A stretch of 64,000 bases of DNA from Kitagawia praeruptora (lineage: Eukaryota; Streptophyta; Magnoliopsida; Apiales; Apiaceae), in NCBI GenBank assembly GCA_037693485.1, contig CM075352.1, positions 25,576,001-25,640,000 of the forward strand, given 5' to 3'. A program made the translations under genes and the position numbers. The notes beneath the pieces were generated by a model that saw only the letters and a list, made by a program, of their open reading frames with translations, did not search any database and had not been told where the DNA came from. Positions 23,601 through 33,300 of the stretch are shown in pieces. Every line of letters begins with the position of its first letter. Position 1 is the stretch's first letter.

Positions 23601-24173
23601 GCTCACCTTGTGAATGTAATCCAAAACCTCAACATCTGTGATTTTGTTCCCATCTTGATCAGTAACATTGAACACTAGCAAAATATAAAAAGTAGAAAAA
23701 TTTATATATCAACCATAATGTAATCATAATAACATATCCACACTAAATTAAGGAAATATTGTAAAATACCATCCATAAACCAGCCTCCATCACAAGATAT
23801 GTAAGCTTTAGTAATGCTAAGATTTAAATCAGTAAGAATTTGAACAACTTCCAAAAGTATACCATGCTCATTAGCACTATCCACCTGCACACCCATATGA
23901 TATATAATGAGTACCAAAAATATCCAAACAAGAAAACTCCATTAATGACACAAGGGTACACAAATATGTACGTCTAAAACAAGACAAACCTGAATAACAG
24001 TAGCAGTTTTGCAAGAATCATTATCAATCACAACTCTGAAAATACAACAAGGTGCAATTTGAGTTAATTTTAGGCTATGTCACACATATAAAAACTACAA
24101 CAAGAATAAAAAAGATTCTAGCTTACCTTGGTGGATTCATCCTCCTAATAAGTTTCTCATATTCATCATCCAT
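20603..24173 (-). CDS. ACR4: ACT-domain repeat protein (ACR4-like), seven coding exons
   Basis: Coding exons, from the ATG: 24127-24173, 23990-24035, 23770-23884, 23607-23674, 22935-23528, 22715-22819 and 20603-20944. All junctions are GT-AG and the phases join to 438 codons plus stop. The product starts MDDEYEKLIRRMNPPR and ends FGLVRSYS, both hallmarks of the plant ACR4 group, at the family's usual length of about 450 aa. It has four ACT domains. The first begins at about residue 32 (SANEHGILLEVVQIL). The second lies at about 112-160 (IELIGCDRPGLLSEV). The third begins at about 244 (VVTIRCKDRPKLIFDAI). The fourth begins at about 326 (LKLELCTTDRVGLLSDV). ACT domains bind small ligands such as amino acids. 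Plant ACR proteins lack an attached enzyme and are proposed amino-acid sensors; that role is from family knowledge. No defect was seen. The last intron is enlarged by a Helitron. Confidence 0.93.
21146..22514 (+). mobile_element. Non-autonomous Helitron in the last intron of the ACR4-like gene
   Basis: The 5' end begins TC (tctataacc) at 21146 after an A. The 3' end is CTAG (22511-22514) followed by T. Eleven bases before it is a strong hairpin, cccgtgc-ttc-gcacggg, at about 22487-22503. This A/T insertion with a 5' TC, a subterminal hairpin and CTRR is diagnostic of Helitrons. The 1.37 kb interior is AT-rich, encodes no Rep/helicase, and is made of repeated modules containing ggtttcacccctat, cctataatcc and gcggtaccactttt, at least three times. 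It points opposite to the gene and lies between coding exons 6 and 7. Confidence 0.92.
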
Positions 24174-24838
24174 GTCTTGTGAAAAGCTCATACAGTTCTC
24201 TGAGAAAACAAACAAAGATATGAGACTTACAATTAAAAAATACACTTTTTATACACAATCACAGTGACCAATCACGTAAAGAATAAGCAAATGACTAACA
24301 AGAAGTGTGGAATAAGTTGAGAAAAACATGATGAAAATAAAACTGACCAATCATGAAGATTTGAAAGAGGAACAGCAGAAAAGTCTGGCCAATTAGAAAG
24401 AAACTAATCTACTAAAAAAGACTGATGGCCCTGTTTTATGTATGTGTGGGCGTTTTATGTAAAATTAAAGCCCACCAAACATTTTTACACACAAAGCAAA
24501 GCATAACCAAATAATTAAAAACACAAGTACCTTATCAAATCATTAGATTTGACACTCTCAACTACTCAAACCCCAAGTGAAAAGAATTCAAGTTTTAACA
24601 GAATTTAACAACCATTTTGCAGGAAACTTAAATATTTACACTACCAAAAAAACACAACACAAAAAACCCAAGAAAATCAAGAACACAAAAGCAAGAAGCA
24701 TGATCAAAAACAGAGACTTACCCATTAGAAATCTTGAAGAATCTTGATCTGGGTCACAAACACTTTTATTGATTCTCTACAAAATAAACCAGGCAGCACA
24801 GACTTTATAACAAGCAAGTAGGACTGTAAAAAGGAAGA
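24174..24838 (-). other. 5' UTR of the ACR4-like gene with a UTR intron
   Basis: Upstream of the ATG (24171-24173) a short leader runs to 24199, preceded by an acceptor (TTTTCTCAG on the minus strand). A matching donor, GTAAGT, lies at 24716-24721, so a leader intron of about 520 bp separates a first non-coding exon (from 24722). The transcription start is inferred at about 24838, some 30 bp from the TATA box. 5' UTR introns often raise expression in plant genes; that is general knowledge, not shown here. Confidence 0.65.
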
Positions 24839-24869
24839 AATGTTTGGTCCCTCCAAATCTCCTATCAAC

Positions 24870-24878
24870 CTATATATA
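24870..24878 (-). promoter_or_regulatory. TATA box of the ACR4-like gene
   Basis: The minus strand reads TATATATAG about 30-40 bp upstream of the inferred transcription start. It is the only TATA-like element close enough to the first leader exon. Confidence 0.55.
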
Positions 24879-25031
24879 GATACGTTTTGGGAATTATAAT
24901 ATACTATTTTTTCATTCTTTACATATTTGAAATTATTGTCACGAAATGAAAGCAAAAGAGAGTAAATAAACACAGTTATTAAGTTTAACAGTAACTGCAA
25001 CTATTTTACGTTTATACTCTGTAATTTAATT

Positions 25032-25036
<5 letters not shown>

Positions 25037-25086
<50 letters not shown>
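25037..25086. repeat. (GA)n microsatellite, about 25 units, upstream of the ACR4-like promoter
   Basis: A perfect GA/CT run of 50 bp lies about 160 bp upstream of the TATA box. Read on the gene's strand it is a CT tract. GA/CT repeats are bound by plant BBR/BPC (GAGA-binding) factors, so a regulatory role is possible but unproven. Confidence 0.9.
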
Positions 25087-25087
<1 letters not shown>

Positions 25088-25680
25088 GTTATATATGTAC
25101 TCTGTTGTTCCACAAGTTTGTGAATTTTTTGATAAAATGGGTGATTTTTTGGCTTTCTAACTACCGAGTGCAAGTTAGGGAAGATTGTTTCGTTATTGTA
25201 AAAGTGCGCCGGATGTGTTAGCGCGCACTAATTTTTACCGGGTAATTTCTTACATCCCCCACTTGCAGAGAAATAAGGGCACGGTAATAAAGAGGATACA
25301 GAAATTGATACAAAAGTTATTTTAAAAATACTGTATTCTTTACGAATTTTTTTATTCATTTTAATTTAATATTCTTCGAACCATTTTTTTTCTTCTTACC
25401 AACATGTTCAAAGAAATATTTATTTTTTGAATAAATTAGATTTGTATGTCTTACCCTATCTCATTGCGCTCATGTTCAAAGAAGTATTATTAGATTGGTA
25501 CTTGGTACTAATAACTTTAGGAACGCGATGCAAAAAAAAAAAAAAAAAAACACTGCATTTTTTCCTAGGCAAATATACTGTATTTTTTGAGAAAATGCCC
25601 AAAATGCCTAGATTTGGGGACTTAAGGCCTGAAATGCTGATTTTCGGAAGCACGGCCCAAAATGCCGACGGGTCACACAT

Positions 25681-25745
25681 CTTGCATACGCGTGACCTGT
25701 GATACGCATTCTTGGAATGCGTATCACGGGTCACTCATATGCAAG
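25681..25745. repeat. Long hairpin with a 13-bp perfect core stem
   Basis: The core reads gtgatacgcattc, ttg, gaatgcgtatcac (25699-25727). Complementarity extends outward, with mismatches, to cttgcata ... tatgcaag. The RNA would fold into a single stem of about 30 bp. Confidence 0.8.
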
Positions 25746-26180
25746 ATGCGTGATGAAGTCATATGACGTCATTATCACAACAGCAGTTCCGGGGTGATCA
25801 AATAATCGCCCAAAAATTGCCTCTATTCGTTCTACCTCCTCCGACCACCTCCACAAAAATTGAGGACATCAAAACGATGCCCACAGCTCCCTCTTCAATT
25901 TTTCATACTCGATTGTTGATATTTGGCCCCGCAGGAGCGTATAGGAGGAAATCGGAAAATACAATCGGAAAATCGAGCTCGTTTTGAGGCTTTTATTTCC
26001 GGCGAACCAAATTGAAAACTACTTGTACAGGCATGTAGAGGGTGACGAGACGATCGTTTTGGTATATCGTATGCTAGCTAGTGCAAGAGTCCTGGAAAGT
26101 GGTGAACGAGTGTTCCAAACTTTTGGTCGGAAAAACGATGTCGGACGTGAGCTAGAGAAGATGAACAGTAACTGACGATA

Positions 26181-26255
26181 CGCATGTTGAACATGCGTAT
26201 CTCAAGTCACGCATGTTGAACATGCGTATCTCAAGTCACGCATGTTCAACATGCG
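26181..26255. repeat. Three 17-bp palindromes in a 29-bp tandem repeat
   Basis: CGCATGTTGAACATGCG occurs at 26181-26197 and 26210-26226. A version with C at the centre occurs at 26239-26255. The spacer tatctcaagtca is conserved. Even spacing of perfect 8+1+8 palindromes looks like either tandem duplication of one hairpin or an array of protein-binding sites. Confidence 0.88.
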
Positions 26256-26500
26256 CATCCCTAGCTGGCCAAAATTCTGCAGAATTGATTTTATGAAGGA
26301 CACGCATGTGTCAAAGGAGTGTCCGGATACTCCTTTTCCACATGTGTGTCCCGTGGGTATTTAGGGCCATCCATTCCGAATATGGGTATTTCGGACCAAA
26401 TATTTTGGGAGGTGGGTATTTAGGGCCATCACCCGTATTTTTTCATGTTGAAATATTGTACATATTTTATGTAATTCATGTTAAATATTTATACAGTATT

Positions 26501-28430
26501 TCCATCTGATTTGATGTTGATGCAATTAGATTACATTTTATTCAAATTAGGTAACAAACGCGCGGCACAAAAATATTTATAAAAATCGTATACATAAAAT
26601 CATTGTTTGTTGAGTTTTATTATTTGAAATTTGATATAATAAATTGAAGCTTGTGTAAAATGTAATTAAATTTGAATGTTTAAAAATTATGGAGAAAAGA
26701 ATTAGCAGAAAGAAAACATGTTTCAGTTAAGCTCTTAAGTGTTAATAATAATATTTCGAAAATATTGATGACGACTATTTTGTTGCATAAAAAAATGCTT
26801 TTGAAATCCAATATTGATAAACATTTGTAAAGTTTGATAATGGATAAGTAAAAGTAATATTTTTGAATTATTTTTGTTGTTGATGACATTATGAAATATG
26901 TGATTGCTTAGTTTTTTGATAAATTTGTTTGTATAATTAAAAAAGAAGCAGAATGTAAATGTGATAAGAAGTGTGATTGAGTTAAATTGTCGATAAATTT
27001 GGTTGTATGACAAACAAAACATAATTCAAATGCATTTTGTAAGTCATGATTCATATTTTTCGGAGTGATCCGACACATGTATCAATTCATTTGATTAATT
27101 TTTTTGAGCATTTGTAATAACTTTTTTTGTATGTAATGTTAAATTTAAATTCATGGACACATGTTCAAAATGGTACTCACATATTTTCATACTTTAATAT
27201 TAAATTTTATAATAAATATATACATGTAATTATTTTCTATCTCAAATAAAAATGAATTTAAAAATTATTGGATTATGAATAAACACTAAATCGTTTGAAA
27301 TTAATTATTTAAACAAAATGAAGATCCTCTAACATATTATCAACTTCATCAACTCCATAAAGACCTCTTATTTTTTCCATACCAAATTACAATGTCAACA
27401 TAATTTTTATAATAAAAATTTATAAATATTAAATAAAACTTTATTCAAAGCCGACGTCCGTCTCATAACATACATGCGTGATTAATTGATTAGTAATAGT
27501 ATAAGAATGTGTTTAGTTAGAATATTAATTTATTCCAACACAATATAATGAAATAACGAATGTATAACTTTTTCATTGATTTACTGAGTAAAGAAAAAGG
27601 TTGGATTGGTTCAATTTATTCGAGTTAGTCACATCCCACGTGTAATTTGTTCATGTATGAAAATAGATTATCTAATATTACTTTTATTTAAATTGTAGAT
27701 GTTAATTGGGAAATTTATATAATTCTGTATCTTATTCTGATTCTCACGGTCACTAATTACGAATTTATCGAAAAATTAAAATCGTTTATTTATTATTGCT
27801 CAAAACAATTGCAGCTATTTTGAATAAGGATTAGAAATGGACTATATAAATATTTTTATTTTATCATTTTACCTTGAAATAATTGTACTTTTATATGGAT
27901 AATTAATATTTTATATTAATATAATAATTATAATATTCTAGTAAAGAAATAATTATAATTGAAATACTTTATATAGATAATAATAATTATTGGCTAAAAT
28001 TTTGTTTTAAGTATAAAATAAAGTGTATTTAATATAAGTTTAATAGGTACAATTAATGACTAATTATAATCCTATAAAATGCAAGAAAAATTATTTTAAT
28101 AAAAAATGTGAAAAATCAGAGTGAAAGCCTTTCTGATCTCCTACTAAATATTTTATATTAATATAATAATTATAATATTCTAGTAATGAAATAATAATAA
28201 TTGAAATACTTTATATAGATAATTATAATAATTATTGGCTAAAATTTTGTTTTAAGTATAAAATAAAGTGTTTTTAATATAAGTTTAATAGGTACAATTA
28301 ATGATTAATTATAATCCTATTAAATGCAAGAAAATTATTTTAATAAAAAAATCAAAAATGTGAAAAATCAAGAAAAATATTTTGAAGGTTCAGAGAGAAA
28401 GCCTCTCCGATCTCCTGCTATTATAATATA
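26501..28430 (-). other. AT-rich relic Helitron-like DNA
   Basis: Very AT-rich with no coding capacity. It contains a copy of the dispersed module ctctcataacatacat (at about 27465), shared with the intact-ended Helitrons at 28431 and 45211. The right part ends with ccgatctcctgctattataatata (28407-28430), the 5' terminal sequence of this Helitron family read in reverse. I interpret the stretch as older members of the same family, pointing to the minus strand. Confidence 0.5.
27905..28390. repeat. Tandem duplication, period 242 bp, in Helitron-like DNA
   Basis: Units starting at 27905 and 28147 share the long stretch aatattttatattaatataa through to atgcaagaaaattatttt. They differ by scattered substitutions and small indels, so the duplication is not new. 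Each unit ends near a Helitron-type 5' end motif (gatctcctac / gatctcctgc), suggesting repeated insertion or end duplication. Confidence 0.8.
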
Positions 28431-28878
28431 CTAGCCAACTTATCCGCGCTTCACGCGGTTCATAAATTTGCATTTTAAAATATTGAAAATAGATTAATTA
28501 TCTTTTTCTATTTTTAAAAATTGATTGGTCTTTTAAGAATTTTTTTTAAAAAAATGATTCAAAATAATTTACATGAATCATAAGTTTGAAGATACTCTCT
28601 TTATATATCTAAAATTTTTGTTATCTCAAAAATATTATAAACATAAAAAGTAGCAATCATATTATAAACGTAATATTTACGATCAAAAGTTATAAATATT
28701 ATATATAATAATACTTTTTAAAATCGACGCCCCTCTCATAACATACATATTCAATAGTAGTATAAGAATTTATTTAATTAGAATATTAATTTATTTCGAC
28801 AAAATATAATGAACAACGGGTGTATAACTTTTTTCTCGATTTAATCTACCGATAAAATTGGGTTTTTTCAATTTAATC

Positions 28879-29863
28879 TGTTATTCCCAGATTACACACT
28901 TGTATAATTGTAGAAGGGGGGGTTGAATACAATTCTTGATAGTTATAAATTTCTGATAAAAACCACAGAAATCTATAAAGAAATAATTGCTGAATAGAAA
29001 TAGTTCACAACCACATAAAAAATCAGGTGGTTAAATGTACCACCTAAGACTTTTATTTGAAGAAAACCCTGTGATACAAATGTACACAGCTTCTGTGTTT
29101 ACAACTCTTTGCCTCTAAAGATATTCAAGAAACCCTAAGCAAATATGTATGTTTTCTCTCTTTCTAAAGAGTTGCTACACTTGGTTATATATCCCAAGTT
29201 TACAAGTACTACAGGAATAAGATAATATTAATCTAATTCTAGTTGACTTGCTACTCCACTCCAAATCCACATGTAGCCGAAAGGTTGTCCTTGTGAACAG
29301 ATATGTCCCCTGCACCTTTCTTGTATGTACTGTGTAAATGGAATGCTTCTTTCTTCTGTGTTTCCAAAGTATGGCTGCCATACTGCTTTTTATACCTACT
29401 ATCAACCCATGTGATCTGTCAGTCAAACCTGTCCTTATCAACTGCTAATTCCCAGCTAGCATAAGATAAAGTGACAATGATTATCCGTTGATGTTGTGCA
29501 CATTTATCCGTTGATGGTAGTTTGAGCTGTATCCGTTGATCGAGTAGATTTGAGTTGTATCCGTTGATAGAGCCCTGTTCTTATCCGTTGATACACTTTC
29601 ACTTAGACAGAATTACATAGCATAGCTTATTTACAATTGGCTACCCTATTCTGCCTATCCATTGATGGTCAACATGACTCTGAATAAAAACACTATCAAC
29701 TGATAAATAGAGATATTGCAGTATGCTACTAAACCTCATCCGTTGATGAGCTACCTGTCAACGAATAGAGTTATAAGGTCTTATCCGTTGACAGTTACAA
29801 AACTTGACTTATACAATTTTGCTTGAATGTTAAGTTATCATCAACTACAACATATTCTTAACA
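28879..29863 (-). repeat. 3' LTR of the SIRE-type element
   Basis: This LTR is 985 bp. Its inner (left in element sense) half contains about ten copies of the word ATCCGTTGA or a one-base variant between 29480 and 29795, in the part expected to be U3. The polypurine tract abuts its right edge. Confidence 0.92.
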
Positions 29864-30041
29864 ATCTCCCCCAATTTATACTTGATGGCAATAAAGCATA
29901 AATTCAGAACCTTGATGATAACAAAACATTCCTAAAGATATATACACACTACAGTATGCAAAAATTGTATTAAGCTGCAAAAATTAAAAACAGAAAGATT
30001 TAAGAAACTTATCAGAGATGTGCTCCTTTAGATTGAGTAGA

Positions 30042-30314
30042 TTAATGATGTTTCCTCTCTCTGGTTGGCTGCACCCTTGACTTTCCTTCCTTGGTAGAGT
30101 TGGACTCAATTTGCACTTGAAGTTGCCTATAGAAGGTATCTTCTTCAACAACTTTTGGATTTAGCTTTAGTTGTAACCATCTTAGGTAATCAGAACTAGC
30201 CTTCGACAGTTGGTCTTCTAACCTGAAGAATCTCCTAGTGCCCTCTTCATCCCTGAACTCCATCATCCAAAAGGGTTGAATATGGATTTTCTGTCCATTA
30301 TATGGGATCTTCAT
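30042..30314 (-). CDS. Small ORF of 90 codons between env-like ORF and 3' LTR
   Basis: An ATG at 30314 opens 90 codons (MKIPYNGQKIHIQPFWMMEF...), rich in charged and aromatic residues. It starts 28 bases after the env-like ORF stop in another frame. I do not recognise it. It may be the frameshifted natural C-terminal extension of the env-like ORF or a separate accessory frame. Basic residues dominate its end. Confidence 0.4.
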   Translation of the reverse strand: MKIPYNGQKIHIQPFWMMEFRDEEGTRRFFRLEDQLSKASSDYLRWLQLKLNPKVVEEDTFYRQLQVQIESNSTKEGKSRVQPTRERKHH

Positions 30315-30341
30315 TTTCTTTGGTAGACTTGAGGGTGAGTT

Positions 30342-33300
30342 TCATTCTCTCCTTACTTCTTCTATTCTGCTGATTATCTCCCTTCTGGCTGTCTTAGAGA
30401 ACCCTGTGTGTCTCTTGAATGCTGAGAACACTTTGGTCAGTGTATGATAATTCTCTCCAAGAACCTTCTGTAATGGCCATGTCCTCTGACTTCCTCCCTT
30501 GTAGACAAACACTAATCTCTCAGGCTGATTCTTGTACTTGTCAATTCCTCTTACTTCTGACAATTCATCCAAATATAGATTCATGCCAGAGTATTCTTCA
30601 ATTTCTGCCTGATAGATAAAGTCTTCTTTGTTTTCCAAGATTGGTTGTTTGACAATAGCAGGTACCCTAGCAACTTGAACTGGTCCCTTTGAAAGTTGCT
30701 TCTTTGGAGCCCTTTTCTTCTGTTTTGGATTCAGCAAGAATGAAGGAACTTCAATTGAATCAAAATTCATTGGTTCCTCTTTAGGCCTTATGGGGTCACC
30801 ATGAAAGTTTACAGTTGGGTCGATTACTGTTGCAGACATAGGTACTGATGAGCCAATGGTTTCTTTTTCTTGAGAGGGTTCTGGAGAAAGAACCCTCTTG
30901 GTTTTAGCTTTCCTTCTTTTTGGTTTGAATTTTGGAACTTCCTCAGGTTCCTTCATTTCAACCTCTACCTCATCCATTAACTCTTGAGCCAGCCTGGCTT
31001 GCTTCTCATCTGAGTTTTCATATTGATTTTCTGTACTTGGATGGGCTTCCCTTTGGATTCTGGAGACTTCTTCTCTTTTAGCTTCCACAAATCTAGGATG
31101 GCTGTTGGATATATTTAATACTTTTCCATTCCTCATGATTACAGCCATCCAATCTCTTATACTCTTATTTGTCTGTTCTTTGAACTCTATGATAGTTTTT
31201 CCCATTAGCTTTTCTTCATCATTCTTGGGAAATGGGTAGTCCAATTGAAGCTTGTTCTTCCCATTTTCCTTTGGTGGTGAGTAGGCTCTGGTTTTGATGG
31301 CAGGTTCAAATTCTTTGACAAATGATGGCTCAGCATCATAGAATGTAGGAGCCACAACCCTTGGAGTGAGCACCTTCATGATTGTGGTTGATATTGTTGG
31401 AGCAGAAGATTGAGCATTAAGGAACAGAGATGATGCAATTGATTCATTGATCATCCTCTCTGCCTTTAGGATTCTTTCATTAGTCTCCTTGTTGATCTTT
31501 TCCAAAGCTTCTATTCTGGCTTGCCTTTCACCATCTGAGATTTCTTCTAAGTTTTGAATCTCAGGCAAAGCCACTTGTTTCTTCATAGGGGATGCCTTTA
31601 TCTCAAACTCTGTTGGATTGACCACTACAATTGGCTGTTGCTCCCCCTCACTCTGTGCTATCTCACTACTGGTAGCTTGAAATTGGCCAGTAGATGTTGC
31701 AGCCTCTTCTGTGCTTGTTCCCATTTTCTCCCCCTTTTTGTTAGCATCAAGGGTTGGGGTTGAAGCTGCAAGTAGCATTTCCAGTAGTTGAGTCTGTTTT
31801 GATTGATTGGCAATGATAGTGTGCATTTGAGATTCCATAGTATCCACTCTTGAGGAAAGAAGCTGAACAGACTTAGCCATGCTATCTTCTTTGAGAAGTT
31901 TGCTAGAAAGCACCTTCTGAGTGGTAGTAGGAGCTAGTGCCTCAATCCTGGCATCTAGTGCTATTTTCATATCTCTAATTGCAGACTTGACCTCCTCCTG
32001 TTGTGTTCTTTGAATAACAGATTGCATCTTTTGTAATTTCAGGGAGGCCGTAACTTGCTCAAGAATAGTCTTTCTCTGTGGTTCTGCAGTTTGGTGCTCA
32101 GCCTTAGCAGAGTGATATTGCTTCATGATTTCCACATTGAGATTTCCAAGTTCAGTGACATTGGAAAACATCCATCCTGGAGTTTCATCCTCATTCATTT
32201 CTTCACCATCTGAACTTTGACTGTCATCACTGCCAAACTCTTCACTTCCAGCACTTGGAGACAGGGTTTGTAAAGCTTCTTTTGCTCTTTGAAGAGATTC
32301 TGAGGTGTGCACTAGGTGCATTGCCTTCTCTGCCTCCACATTGCCCTGTTGTGCCATGACTTGATAGGCAGAAACAGGATGAGTAAAGGTTTCAGGATCC
32401 AAAGAGATGGAGTCAATAATTGACTGATATTCTTGTCTAAATTCCATCTCTTTGGAAGCTTCATCAACCTCCATTAACTCACTTGCAATGGCTGATTCTT
32501 CCTGCCTTATTTCTCCTGTAGTCCCTTCTCTCCTCTCATCTCTCTTTTCTTGCATCAGGGGCTCCCCCTGGCTCACACCTCTCACACCCTCACCTTCACC
32601 TACTAAGGTGGAACTCTCTAGCTCTCCTTTTGCCTGACCGGAAGAAATGGTCAGCCTCTCATTGTTTTTCTCTCCTTTTGCCTGATCACAAGGCAGCCTC
32701 TCACTCCCTTCCCTCATTCCTAAAAGTGTTTCAACTACTTCAAACTCCTCCACAGTTGACATGGGAATGTCACATTTTGCAGTGGTAGAGAGAGTTGTCA
32801 ACGGATAAAGTGTATCCGTTGATGTAGTAGTTATTGCTGTCAACGGATAATTAGTTGTAGACATATCCGTTGATGGAGAAACACTTGTCAACGAATGAAG
32901 GATATCCGTTGATGAAGGAAAAAGAGTATCCGTTGAAGTGAAAACCAACACTGAATCTGTGGTGATTGATTTTAAGGAAGAGGCCACAGATAGTGTTGTG
33001 AATTCAGGAATGGAAGATTGATGGCCCAACAAATCATCTAAAAGATGATGACCACCAATTGTTGAGTGGGGCTTCTCCAAGAATTTTAAAGATGGAGAAT
33101 CAGGAATTGATGTAGATATCATATCCACATCCAGAGATGGAGTTGGTGATGGTGGATCAAAATGTGTATCGATTTGAAGGTTAAGATCAAGGGGCTGTGA
33201 CTCCACATTTATTGAAGTCACATCAAACTGAATTTGAGAAGGTACAGTTTGCTGTACAGTGTGTGCACCCTGTGATTCCCCAATGGTTTTGGATTTTACT

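Larger units (their letters stand above)
25087..26500. other. Non-coding region rich in palindromes and repeated words
   Basis: No gene is recognised. A small open frame at 25984-26175 has no family resemblance. A hairpin of about 30 bp per arm (with one 13+3+13 perfect core at 25699-25727) and three 17-bp palindromes spaced 29 bp apart (26181-26255) occur here. The phrase gggtatttagggccatc appears twice (about 26356 and 26413). An A-run lies at about 25530-25550. The region resembles relic repeat DNA but I cannot assign a class. Confidence 0.5.

Noticed and set aside
25984..26175. Small protein-coding gene of 63 codons
   Set aside because: No family resemblance, no leader or splice context, and it lies in repeat-like palindromic DNA.
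29175..29441. 88-codon minus-strand ORF
   Set aside because: Located in the SIRE LTR and present again at 41153-41419. No independent evidence of coding.
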